Part shown: piece after piece, positions 24,705 to 34,600 of the stretch
How positions within the stretch are numbered: the stretch's first letter is position 1
Layout of the letters: each line of letters starts with the position of its first letter
Source: Pantoea sp. IMH
GTDB lineage: Bacteria > Pseudomonadota > Gammaproteobacteria > Enterobacterales > Enterobacteriaceae
Direction: 5' to 3'
Length of the DNA: 64,000 nt
NCBI RefSeq assembly: GCF_000599885.1
Contig: NZ_JFGT01000005.1
Coordinates: 1 to 64,000 of the forward strand
Translations under genes and position numbers: made by a program
Notes under the pieces: generated by a model
What the model was told of the DNA's origin: nothing
The model's database searches: none
The model's input: only the letters and a program-made list of their open reading frames with translations

Positions 24705-27202
24705 GCAGTAATCCCCCGATAAGATTCAGCCACAACCATCACCAGTTGTCGGTGAAGGGATGTGACGCTGAGCTTGATGTGCTGGCGTTTGAAGGCGATG
24801 AGGCCCTGAGCAGGCCGTTCCGTTACCGCATTGAGTTCACCAGCGGCGACCATGCCATCACCAAAGAAATGATGCTGATGAAAGCGGCTTCCCTGACGCT
24901 GCAGGCCCCGGTAGACCAGGGCTACGGCATCAAAATGCAGCAGCCGGTACGGGTGATTCAGGGCGTGGTGACGGGCTTTGAGCGGCTCAGTACCTCAAAA
25001 GATGAAACCCATTATGCCCTGAGGCTCCAGCCACGTCTGGCGCTGCTTGACCGTTCGCATCAGAACGCCATTTATCAGGATATATCGGTCCCACAAATCG
25101 TGGAAAAAATCCTGCGCGAGCGTCACAACATGCGCGGTCAGGATTTTTTGTTCTCACTCTCAAAAGAGTACCCGCGCCGTGAGCAGGTGATGCAGTACGG
25201 CGAGGACGACCTGCGCTTTATCACCCGTCTGCTGGGGGAGGTCGGTATCTGGTTCCGCTTTACCACTGATACGCGCCTGAACATCGACGTGGTGGAATTT
25301 TACGACAGCCAGCAGGGTTACAAGAAAAGCCTGACCCTGCCGTCGGTGCCGCCGTCGGGACAGCATTCAGAAGGTGTGGATTCGGTCTGGGGGATGGAGA
25401 GCCATCATAACGTGGTGCAGAAGCAGGTCAGCACCCGCGATTACAACTACCGCCAGGCCACGGAGGAGATGAACGCACAGGTGGATGTGACCCGCGGGGA
25501 TACGACCACTTACGGTGAAGCCTACCATTACGCCGGTAACTATCTGACGCCGGGAAGTCAGTATGACCGCAATCCGGCCCCGGAGTCCGGCGCGTTTTAT
25601 GCCCGCATACACCATGAGCGCTACCTGAATGGCCAGACGCAGACTCATGCCATTACCAGCTGTCCGGTGCTCTCCCCCGGTCAGGTGCTGAAAGTCACCG
25701 GCGGCTACGAAGTGGCAGAGGTATTTGCTCATGGCGTGGTCATCACGGCGATGCACAGTCATGCGCGGCGCGATGAGGACTTCGGCGTCAGGTTTGACGG
25801 CATCCCGGACAGCACTGATTTTAGTTTCCGTCCTGAGCCAGGCGCACGCCCGGTGATGGCCGGCACCTTACCGGCCCGCGTGACCAGCACCACCGAAAAC
25901 GACACCTACGGCCATATCGATAAAGACGGGCGCTACCGCGTCAGCATGCTGTTTGACCGCGACAGCTGGGAGACCGGGTTTGAAAGTCTGTGGGTGCGTC
26001 AGTCACGGCCGTATGCCGGGGACACTTATGGCCTGCACCTGCCACTGCTGGCGGGCACCGAAGTGGCGATTGGCTTTGAGGATGGCAACCCGGACCGGCC
26101 CTATATCGCCGGGGTGCTGCACGATTCGGCGCACCCGGACCATGTCACCATCCGCAACTACAAACGCAACGTCCTGCGCACGCCAGCGAACAATAAAATC
26201 CGCCTCGATGATGAGCGCGGCAAAGAGCACATCAAGGTCAGCACCGAGTACGGAGGCAAGAGTCAGCTCAACCTCGGCCATCTCGTCGACAGCGAGAAGC
26301 AGAAGCGCGGTGAGGGTTTTGAGCTCAGAACCGACAGCTGGGGAGCTATCCGGGCGCAGAAAGGGCTGTTTATCAGCGCTGACGGGCAGGTGAAGGCGCA
26401 GGGCCAGGTGCTGGAGATGGGGCCGGCCCTCACACGGCTTTCTGCTGCTTTAGCGGAAATGCAGTCCCTGGCGGCCAGCGCACAGCAGGCACAGGCGCTG
26501 GCCGCGGATGTCAGGCGCCAGCAGACACTCCTGAAGCAGAAAATAGAACAGCTGCATGAGGAGGTTATCCTGGGCAGTGCGCCAAAAGGAATGGTACTGG
26601 TGAGTGGCGAAGATATGCAGCTGTCGGCCAGCGATAACCTGACGCTGACGGCGGGCAGACAGCTGGATGTGGGGGCGCAAAAAGACTTCACGCTGGCGGC
26701 CGGAAAACACCTCAGCCTGTACAGCCGTGAAGGCGCAAAGCTGTTCAGCTCGCAAAACGATATAGATATACAGGCGCAGGGCGGGAATATCACCACCTGG
26801 TCGACGCAGGACACGCATATATCAAGTGGCAAAAAAATGGTCGTTACGGCGCAGGATGAGCTGACACTGGTCTGCGGCGGTGGCTATATCAGAATCAAAG
26901 GCGGAAACGTTGAGATAGGCGGTCCGGGCAAACTGCTTGTTAAGAATACAGGGATAAAGAAAGCGGGCAGCGGGAGTATGCAGGGCGTGATGAAGTCGTT
27001 TGCGCCAGAGAGTTTTGATGAGAAGTTCAAAATAACCCATGGCCTGACACAGGAGCCATTAGCTAATCAGCGTTATCGCATTAAATTACCGGATGGGAAA
27101 TTAATCGAAGGTGTGACGTCTGAAACAGGTGAAACATCTTTAGCTCAATCGCAAGTAACTGATGATATGGAAATCACATGGCTGGAGAGAATCATTAAAT
27201 GA
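24701..27202 (+). CDS. vgrG: T6SS spike protein VgrG
   Basis: 833 residues. The gp27-like part starts FSHNHHQLSVKGCDAELDVLAFEGDEALSRPFRYRIEF and includes HNMRGQDFLFSLSKEYPRREQVMQYGEDDLRFITRLLGEVGIWFRF. The gp5/OB fold has RPVMAGTLPARVTSTTENDTYGHIDKDGRYRVSMLFDRD and SRPYAGDTYGLHLPLLAGTEVAIGFEDGNPDRPYIAGVLHD. An alpha-helical insert (about 580-622) precedes the DUF2345 beta-helix (about 625-765). The tail from about 775 (QRYRIKLPDGKLIEGVTSETGETSL) looks like a transthyretin-type domain that in other VgrGs recruits a lipase effector. Fits the Tle3 gene two genes downstream. Confidence 0.93.
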   Translation: MSSNPPIRFSHNHHQLSVKGCDAELDVLAFEGDEALSRPFRYRIEFTSGDHAITKEMMLMKAASLTLQAPVDQGYGIKMQQPVRVIQGVVTGFERLSTSKDETHYALRLQPRLALLDRSHQNAIYQDISVPQIVEKILRERHNMRGQDFLFSLSKEYPRREQVMQYGEDDLRFITRLLGEVGIWFRFTTDTRLNIDVVEFYDSQQGYKKSLTLPSVPPSGQHSEGVDSVWGMESHHNVVQKQVSTRDYNYRQATEEMNAQVDVTRGDTTTYGEAYHYAGNYLTPGSQYDRNPAPESGAFYARIHHERYLNGQTQTHAITSCPVLSPGQVLKVTGGYEVAEVFAHGVVITAMHSHARRDEDFGVRFDGIPDSTDFSFRPEPGARPVMAGTLPARVTSTTENDTYGHIDKDGRYRVSMLFDRDSWETGFESLWVRQSRPYAGDTYGLHLPLLAGTEVAIGFEDGNPDRPYIAGVLHDSAHPDHVTIRNYKRNVLRTPANNKIRLDDERGKEHIKVSTEYGGKSQLNLGHLVDSEKQKRGEGFELRTDSWGAIRAQKGLFISADGQVKAQGQVLEMGPALTRLSAALAEMQSLAASAQQAQALAADVRRQQTLLKQKIEQLHEEVILGSAPKGMVLVSGEDMQLSASDNLTLTAGRQLDVGAQKDFTLAAGKHLSLYSREGAKLFSSQNDIDIQAQGGNITTWSTQDTHISSGKKMVVTAQDELTLVCGGGYIRIKGGNVEIGGPGKLLVKNTGIKKAGSGSMQGVMKSFAPESFDEKFKITHGLTQEPLANQRYRIKLPDGKLIEGVTSETGETSLAQSQVTDDMEITWLERIIK

Positions 27203-28020
27203 AGAATAAAACATTGATTATTATCGCGGGTGTTTGCACATTATTTATTGTTGGGTTAATTATATTATCAAATTTGCCTACTGTTGGTGGCAGTTTTGGC
27301 TATGGAATGCCCCGTCCGGTGAAAGCGGATAATGATGACAGAGTCGTGGTTACGGATGCCCCGCCGCAGGTGGTGTTCCGGATTGACGATCACCGCTATC
27401 TGACACTGGAGAACTATATCGCCTGCGATAAAAGCGGGCAGATTTATTACCATGATACAAATTTGGGAATTAAGACAAGGATTGATACGGTTAATCGCGA
27501 TTACTATAAGGATGACGGAACTGTTGTAAAAAACTATCTGGTAGGCGATGAGCAGATTCAGTTAAAAAATGTAGAGAATGGCATTATGGCGTATGGAGGT
27601 ATATTGCTTTATGATGCTACCAATGGGGCGCTCGCTTTTCCTTATGTCAATAATACATGGAGTGGGTGTGATAATAATCGGGGGTGTTATCAGGGAGCGA
27701 TGGTTTCAACTGATGAGGGAAGAACATTCTATAGTCGTATCTATGAGAAATCTTTTAATGGCCCAAGTGTTGGGACAGTTATTACTGTCAGTAATGAAGC
27801 GTTCTACAGAGGGGAGGATTACGGCTATGGTGTGAAGAGAATACCTTTTATTTATGGCAAGAATCTTACGGAAGATATTACTGAAAACAGAGATGTCAAA
27901 TTTGATAAGGGAACCCTGAAAAACAGAAAATATGGCACACGTTTTCATTGTGATAATAATATCAAGCCAACAAAAATTCGATTTGTAAAATTTAAAAGGG
28001 AGGTGGAAAGTGAGCAATAA
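27199..28020 (+). CDS. Tli3-like periplasmic immunity protein
   Basis: 273 residues. One N-terminal hydrophobic anchor (LIIIAGVCTLFIVGLIILSNL) precedes a soluble, Tyr/Asn/Asp-rich domain, which would face the periplasm where lipase effectors act. It overlaps vgrG as ATGA and itself overlaps the lipase gene by 11 nt, the tight coupling usual for immunity-effector pairs. The order vgrG-immunity-lipase is the one known for Tli3-Tle3. Base composition is clearly AT-richer than vgrG. The immunity role is inferred from context. Confidence 0.65.
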   Translation: MKNKTLIIIAGVCTLFIVGLIILSNLPTVGGSFGYGMPRPVKADNDDRVVVTDAPPQVVFRIDDHRYLTLENYIACDKSGQIYYHDTNLGIKTRIDTVNRDYYKDDGTVVKNYLVGDEQIQLKNVENGIMAYGGILLYDATNGALAFPYVNNTWSGCDNNRGCYQGAMVSTDEGRTFYSRIYEKSFNGPSVGTVITVSNEAFYRGEDYGYGVKRIPFIYGKNLTEDITENRDVKFDKGTLKNRKYGTRFHCDNNIKPTKIRFVKFKREVESEQ

Positions 28021-29938
28021 CAGCGCTGAGCCAACCCGCGTACTGGAAACCTGTATTGATGATAATGGCCGACCTTCCTGGAAAAGCTTTACATCTCCTA
28101 AATCAGTGAAAGTTCGTGGAGAATGTCAACTTCCACCTCATTTACCCGGGATTATTATTTTTGTCCATGGTGTGAACTCCACCGGTGAATGGTATGAACT
28201 TGCGGAAAAAAATATATGCGCAGGATTAAATGAGCGGCTCGGACTAAATGATACCAGTTTCAAATTGAAAGAAAATGTCTACAGCTGTGATGGCGGCTCA
28301 CCCGACAAGGGATTCAGACGGCTAGTACAGGAAGGGCGATCTCCGGTCATCCGGTTTTACTGGGGATATCGTTCTGCTGAAGGGGAAGAGGGGAAATATA
28401 AAATTCCGCTGGTAAATATCCGTAACGAAGATTACCACCAGCTTATTGCTGAGGGAGTGCCTGAGGAAGAAGTCCGTAAAAAAGGCCCCTTTTTCTGGGG
28501 TGGGGGTCCGTTTCAAAATGGCACCACTCAGCTGTTGTCGCTGTGGAGTAAAGAAGGGTTTAAGTCAAAAGTCCTGGGCGTGGTGCCTGTACAGGAATTT
28601 GCCCCCGATCTGGATCGGTTGTTGACTGATGCCCCGCCAAGAGAATACTACGCCCATGCAGCAAAGCGTCTGGCGGATTTAGTGGATCTCATTCGTCAAG
28701 AGTATCCCCATGATACGGTAAGTATTATTTCTCACAGTCAGGGAACGATGATTGCGATGGCGGCAACAGCACTGGCCAAAAAAGCGCCTGATGCGTTGTT
28801 TATTCTTAACTCTCCCTATGCGATGGAGGCCAAAATAACGGACAGCCTGGCTCTGCCAGCAAATGAAGTCTCGTCGGATAATGCCCGCAGTCAGACCCTG
28901 TCAGCAATAGTGGATAAGATTGCCGCGCAGGCCGGGAGGTTAAAGCCGGAAGATTATATTGCGCTATGCGTGGGCAAAACGGACGATAAAAAACGCTGGG
29001 CTCCGGATGTGACATTGTCCTCATCTGATAGTGATACAAGAATTCCGGAACGGGATAATCATGGTCGTTTTTATATTTACTGTAACCCCCATGACAGAGT
29101 CATGGGCGCAAGTCCTTTGCTGAGCCTTGGCTGGCAGGGCTTAAAAAACAATCCTGATGGGAGCCCCCACCCTTTGCTTGAACAACATAAAGGGCACCTT
29201 TACCAGCGTATTCTGGCGCGCTGGCTACCCTGTGGTGATACCCCGAATCCCAGAACTTCTTTTACCCCAACGGATGGCAAGCCGTTCTGGGATGATGATG
29301 GCGACTGGTTAACCTATAACAATCCAGGATACTGGACTCTGGATATTAATGGCGAAAAGGCCCCTAAATCAATTAAAGTGGCTGACTTAACTAAGTTAGG
29401 ATTTGACCAGACACGCGGTGGTAAGAAAGAAATGCCAGGTGAAAAATATGGCTATGGCTGGGGGCAGCTTGATAAAGATGCTCATGAAAAAAATAATTTA
29501 GATATCCCCAATGACGATACCTATCAGAACTATATTAATCTATACCCGTTTGAACAGGTTTTAACAGGCTATGAACAGTCAGGTTATACCCGAATTCCCC
29601 GTTACCGCCGTGAAACGCTAGAAGAACGAAATAATAGGCTGGGAACATATATCTCTCAGCCTACGGATCACAGCACTTTACCTACAAATGGAATGTTTAT
29701 GAGTCGGGTTGTTGCTTATGATATTCCAGTCGGGTTTTGTGATGCCAGCCGTAATAAAGCCTTTATGGCAAAATTAAGGGACGTTGCTGACTGGATACAG
29801 GGTTATGACAATTATATGGAAAAAGGGGTTTTAAATGTACCCCCAAAACCTGACATCATAAATGATGAGTCTGTTTCTGATGTTACTGAAAAAAACAATC
29901 GCAGTATGGGGCGACCCGTAGCTAATAACCATTGGTAA
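28010..29938 (+). CDS. tle3: T6SS lipase effector, Tle3 family
   Basis: 642 residues from a GTG at 28010 with a strong GGGAGG site. Alpha/beta hydrolase: GIIIFVHGVNSTGEWYELAEK (oxyanion region, about 47-67) and the nucleophile elbow VSIISHSQGTMIAMAATALA with Ser243. A candidate acid and His lie in FYIYCNPHDRVMGAS. The long C-terminal part with FDQTRGGKKEMPGEKYGYGWGQLD and YPFEQVLTGYEQSGYTRIPRYRRETLEERNNR is typical of Tle3 (DUF3274) proteins. Predicted phospholipase delivered to the periplasm of rival cells. No signal peptide, as expected for T6SS cargo. First half AT-rich. Confidence 0.82.
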   Translation: MSNNSAEPTRVLETCIDDNGRPSWKSFTSPKSVKVRGECQLPPHLPGIIIFVHGVNSTGEWYELAEKNICAGLNERLGLNDTSFKLKENVYSCDGGSPDKGFRRLVQEGRSPVIRFYWGYRSAEGEEGKYKIPLVNIRNEDYHQLIAEGVPEEEVRKKGPFFWGGGPFQNGTTQLLSLWSKEGFKSKVLGVVPVQEFAPDLDRLLTDAPPREYYAHAAKRLADLVDLIRQEYPHDTVSIISHSQGTMIAMAATALAKKAPDALFILNSPYAMEAKITDSLALPANEVSSDNARSQTLSAIVDKIAAQAGRLKPEDYIALCVGKTDDKKRWAPDVTLSSSDSDTRIPERDNHGRFYIYCNPHDRVMGASPLLSLGWQGLKNNPDGSPHPLLEQHKGHLYQRILARWLPCGDTPNPRTSFTPTDGKPFWDDDGDWLTYNNPGYWTLDINGEKAPKSIKVADLTKLGFDQTRGGKKEMPGEKYGYGWGQLDKDAHEKNNLDIPNDDTYQNYINLYPFEQVLTGYEQSGYTRIPRYRRETLEERNNRLGTYISQPTDHSTLPTNGMFMSRVVAYDIPVGFCDASRNKAFMAKLRDVADWIQGYDNYMEKGVLNVPPKPDIINDESVSDVTEKNNRSMGRPVANNHW

Positions 29939-29952
29939 AAGGAATTAACTAA

Positions 29953-30216
29953 ATGGGTAAATATGCCGTCGTTTTAGGAGATGCCACCTCGCATGGTGGC
30001 AAAGTAACGTCAGCCTCATCCAGTTTCGATATATCCGGTAAAAATGCCGCACTTTTGAATGATACCGTCAGCTGCCCGGAACACGGCACAAATAAAATCA
30101 TCGAGTGCGATGTTTCTGCATATGAAGAAAACGGGCGTGGAATTGTATTACATGGCTGTAAAACGCAGTGCGGTGCAAGCGTTATAGCCAGCATGCAGGA
30201 TATGGAGGTTGGCTGA
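29953..30216 (+). CDS. PAAR spike-tip protein
   Basis: 87 residues covering one PAAR domain with no extension: GKYAVVLGDATSHGGKVTSASSSFDISGKNAALLNDTVSCPEHGTNKIIECDVSAYEENGRGIVLHGCKTQCGASVIAS. His/Cys residues (HGG, CPEHG, HGCKTQCG) suit the zinc site of the cone. It caps the VgrG trimer. Good AAGGAA site; the stop overlaps the next start. Confidence 0.9.
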   Translation: MGKYAVVLGDATSHGGKVTSASSSFDISGKNAALLNDTVSCPEHGTNKIIECDVSAYEENGRGIVLHGCKTQCGASVIASMQDMEVG

Positions 30217-31646
30217 TGGGATGGTCTCTGCCGGAGGTGCCTGAAAAAGAGCAGGCACCAGCCTGGTCGCCGTGGGTTTGTCTTTTGATTATTGTCCTGG
30301 GGCTTTTTATCGGGTTGCTTGTGGCTGTTCTGAAATCGCCAGTTGCCGGAATGCCTTCTCTGGGCAGTGGATACTGGTTACCACTGACTATCCGGACATT
30401 TGCAGGCATTTCGGTAGCCATCGCTGTTTACAGTTTCTGGTGGGAAACGCTGGCAATTCGCGTCTGGAACTGGAACGAATGGTGCCGGAGTATGCGTCTG
30501 ATGTGGCGCAGACGGGCAAATCAGCACCTCGTCATTCTCAGTCATGTTTTTATGCCCGCAGACACAGGTTTGTTGTCCCGTCTTGCCCATACGCAGGTGG
30601 GGGAGGAAGCAGAAGCACCTCCTTTAACGCTGTTTCCGGAAGAACCGATTACGCCAGGTATTTCACGTTTTGAGCAACTCTCCCGCCATCTCATTTCCAG
30701 GATGAAGTCCGCGCTGTTGCAGCGATATCCCTCGGGTCCGCTACAGATTATTGTTCAGACTGGCGGGAGCGATAAAGAGCGGGAATCGCAGTTATTCCGG
30801 CGTATCTGGACGGCAGAAGCCCTGCCCTGGAAAGTGGATCTCCATTTTCAGGATACCGGTTCATCTCCCGGTGACTGGAACCAGTATGTGGAAGCGGCCA
30901 GACGACCCGTACTGGTACTGGCGATGCACTACCGCCAGCCCGATGATGTTCAGCCTGAATTTGCCAGCGGATTGTTTTTGATGCCGCCATCGATGCTGAA
31001 TCCGGGTGAGCAAAAAAATGCGCTACGGTTATTCCGGGCGATGCCGCTCAACACCAGTATGCTTGCAGCTGAACTCAGTGAATTACGGGATATGGCCCTC
31101 ACGCCTGCCAGCAAAAAACTTCTTGTCTGGCACAGCGGACTGTCAGATGCACCACGACAGTCAGTGAGCAGGGTGCTGAATGATCTGTCGGTCCCACTGT
31201 ATGATGGCATCGGCACTGGCGGCGTTATTGATTATGACACCGCATGCGCTCCCTATGGTGATCTTGCCGGCTGGGCAATGATTGGGGCTGCGGCTGAGAT
31301 GGCCGCTTACGGACCTGCCTGCCAGTGGCTTCTTCTCGAAGGTGACGATGATGCCTGGGCTGTTACGCTCGGAAACATCGCGCCGCTTGCAGGGCCTGAT
31401 CATCTGGTTGCTCCGCCTCCCTTTCCGGGAGGCTCTGTTCTGGTGGCATTACTGCTTAATGTTGGGCTGTACTGCCTGATGAATCGCTATTTCCCTTCAG
31501 TGTCTTTTTCCTGGTCGGGGATTATTCTCCTGCTGCTGGCACTGGTTGTGACATTACCCGGAATTGCTTTTGTGCTGAGATGTGCCATTGCCCGTCTTCA
31601 GTGTCCTGTATTTATCAAGGCTGCACGTCAGTCCGGAAAGGAATAA
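30216..31646 (+). CDS. T6SS-associated membrane protein between PAAR and TssM
   Basis: 476 residues from the ATG at 30216 (GGAGG upstream; the 30168 start lies in the PAAR gene). Two N-terminal helices (WVCLLIIVLGLFIGLLVAV, TIRTFAGISVAIAVYSFWW) and two C-terminal helices (VLVALLLNVGLYCLMNRYF, WSGIILLLLALVVTLPGIAFVL) flank a large soluble domain. I cannot assign a named family. Genes of this shape stand next to tssM in some enterobacterial T6SS clusters, so a role in the membrane complex or in effector loading is possible. Start overlaps PAAR; tssM begins 5 nt after its stop. Confidence 0.65.
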   Translation: MGWSLPEVPEKEQAPAWSPWVCLLIIVLGLFIGLLVAVLKSPVAGMPSLGSGYWLPLTIRTFAGISVAIAVYSFWWETLAIRVWNWNEWCRSMRLMWRRRANQHLVILSHVFMPADTGLLSRLAHTQVGEEAEAPPLTLFPEEPITPGISRFEQLSRHLISRMKSALLQRYPSGPLQIIVQTGGSDKERESQLFRRIWTAEALPWKVDLHFQDTGSSPGDWNQYVEAARRPVLVLAMHYRQPDDVQPEFASGLFLMPPSMLNPGEQKNALRLFRAMPLNTSMLAAELSELRDMALTPASKKLLVWHSGLSDAPRQSVSRVLNDLSVPLYDGIGTGGVIDYDTACAPYGDLAGWAMIGAAAEMAAYGPACQWLLLEGDDDAWAVTLGNIAPLAGPDHLVAPPPFPGGSVLVALLLNVGLYCLMNRYFPSVSFSWSGIILLLLALVVTLPGIAFVLRCAIARLQCPVFIKAARQSGKE

Positions 31647-31651
31647 CCGGC

Positions 31652-34600
31652 ATGAAAAAGGTCTCAAAATTCCTGGGGACGGGACTTCTTATCCTGCTCG
31701 TCATTCTTCTGGTGTTCTTTGTTCTTGCACAAACAACCCAGTTACCCTCTGCAGGTGATGAAAATATATACTGGTATACAGTGGCAGGCTTTGTAGCCCT
31801 GACCGCGCTATTAAGTACTGTCATTTTTTTTACGTTGTCCGCGCAAAAAAATTCCTCTCCTGTAACGCCGGATAACAGCAAGGATGACAATGAGGAAAAA
31901 ACGCCAGATTTGTATGATTTTCCAGCACTCAACAAACACCTAAAAGCTCGCTACACCCTCTTCTGGCGCCGCAAGGTCCGCCTGCTGCTAATCACCGGCG
32001 ATGAGACGGCGATAGAACAGCTGGTTCCCGGCCTGCAACAGCAGCAATGGCTTGAAGGCAACCGCACCGTTCTGATTTACGGCGGCAGTCTGACTGCTGA
32101 GCCCGATAAGGAGAAATACACTGCGCTGCGTAAACTGCGTCGCGGGCGCCCACTGGACGGCATTGTTCGCGTCATGCCACAGTTGCTTAATCTGACCCCA
32201 CAAATCAGCGACAACGATTTACGCGGTCTGGAAAAAATCAGCGAACTGCTGCGCTATTCCGCACCGGTCTGGCTTTGGCAGCTGTGCGACAGCGCCTGGT
32301 CGCAGGCAAAACGCACTGAACAGACGGTAGGGGCTACTTTCCCGCTGCGCGCCAAAGCAGACGATGTTATCCGCCAGCTTGAACTGATGCTGCCGGCCCT
32401 GCGGTTGCAAGGCGTGAGTCAGGTCGCTGAGAACAACAGCCACGACTTCCTGCTGCGCCTGGGCCAGCACCTCAAAGACGGCGGTATTGCCCGCTGGGCT
32501 CAGCAACTGCTGCCATGGCTCTCTGTCTCCCAGCAGCGTGTTCCGCTGCGTGGCCTGATGTTCAGCCTGCCGGAGAATAAATCCGCTGATACCTTAGAGG
32601 GAACAGCTGGTGCTGCACCTACCGACACTGAGAAATATTTTCCGGAATCACAACGCCATGCGCTGACCCTGCCGGTGACCTGGCAGGGGATCGTTGAGGA
32701 CTGTACCCGCGTGCGTGGCCGCCGTGTCGGCATGGCATGGGAACAGACGCTGGCCTGGACGCTGATGGCTATTATCGGTGCCTGGGGGGCGGGGACGCTG
32801 CTGTCGTTTGCGGTCAACCGCCTGCAGATTGTCTCTGTGGCGCAACAGGCGCATGCTCTGGTGGAGCATCCTTCCGTATCGGATTACCAGCTGACAGCGC
32901 TGCATGAACTGCGTAATGACGCCGGCCGCCTGCAACACCATATTCAGGAAGGCGCGCCATGGTATCAGCGCTTCGGTCTGGACCATAATCAGCAGCTGCT
33001 CGACGCGATGCTGCCCTGGTACGGCGTGGCAAACAACCGTCTTATTCGTGACCCGGCAAATGAGGCGCTTAAGCAGAAGCTCAGCGTGCTGGCAAACTCT
33101 GCGCCCAATAGCGATCAGCGTGCGGCACTTGCGAAACCGGGTTATGACCAGTTGAAAGCCTGGCTGATGATGGCCCGCCCGGATAAAGTGGATGGTGCGT
33201 TTTACGCACAGACCATGAAGGATGTTGAACCGTCCCGGACAGGTATCTCAACCGGCCTCTGGCAAAGCCTTTCCCCGGATCTGTGGGCCTTTTACATCAT
33301 CGAACTGCCTAAGCAACCGCAGTGGAAAATCACCCCGGACATGCAGCTGGTCAGCCAGAGTCGTCAGGTGCTGTTGCAACAAATCGGACGTCGTAACGCT
33401 GAAAGCTCGCTCTATCAAAACATGCTCAAATCCGTGCGTCGTAATTTTGCTGATGTGTCTCTGGAAGAGATGACCAGCGGCACCGATGCGCGGCGACTGT
33501 TTACCACAGAAGAGGTGGTGCCGGGCATGTTCACCCGCCAGGCCTGGGAAGGCGGTGTTCAGCAGGCTATCGAAAAGGCCGCAAACTCCCGCCGGGATGA
33601 AATTGACTGGGTGCTGAGTGACAGCCGCAAAGCTGTCTCCTCAGACCTGACGCCGGAAGCCCTGAAAGCACGGCTGACGCAGCGTTACTTCACCGACTTT
33701 GCCGGCAGCTGGCTGGGCTTCCTTAACAGCCTGCGACTTAATCCGGCAAACAACATTGCTGACGTTACCGACCAGCTGACGCTGATGAGTGACGTCCGGC
33801 AGTCGCCGCTGATTGCCCTGATGAATACCATTGCCTGGCAGGGGCAGACTGGCCAGCAAAGCGAAGGGCTTTCAGATTCCATCATCAAATCGGCTAAAGA
33901 CCTCATAGGCAGACAGGACAAACCCGCGATTGACCAGTCTGCGTCAGGCCCACAGGGGCCGCTCGATGAAACCTTTGGCCCGCTCCTTCAGCTTCTGGGT
34001 AAAAACAAAGGCAGCAACGTGATGTCGGCTGACACTTCACTGAGCCTGCAGACGTATCTGACCCGCATCACCCGGGTGCGTTTGCGTCTGCAACAGGTAG
34101 CCAGCGCTTCGGACCCGCAGGAAATGATGCAGGCCCTGGCGCAGACCGTGTTCCAGGGCAAAAGCGTGGACCTTACCGACACGCAGCAGTACGGCAGTCT
34201 GATTTCGGCAAGCCTTGGCGAAGAGTGGAGCGGATTCGGCAACACCCTGTTTGTGCAGCCGCTGACCCAGGCCTGGGAGACCGTGCTTCAGCCATCGGCA
34301 GCCAGCCTGAATGATAAATGGCGCCGTTCGGTGGTGGCGAACTGGCACACCGCCTTTGACGGGCGCTTCCCGTTTGTCGCGAGCAAAAGTGATGCCTCTT
34401 TGCCGATGCTGGCTGAGTTTGTGCGTAAGGACAGCGGGCGTATTGAACGCTTTCTGACGACAGAGCTCAGCGGTGTGCTGCACAAAGAGGGCAGCCAGTG
34501 GGTGCCGGATAAGGTCAACAGCCAGGGGCTGAGCTTTAACCCGGCTTTCCTGCGGGCGATTAACCAGCTGAGCCAGCTGTCAGACATTCTGTTCACCGAT

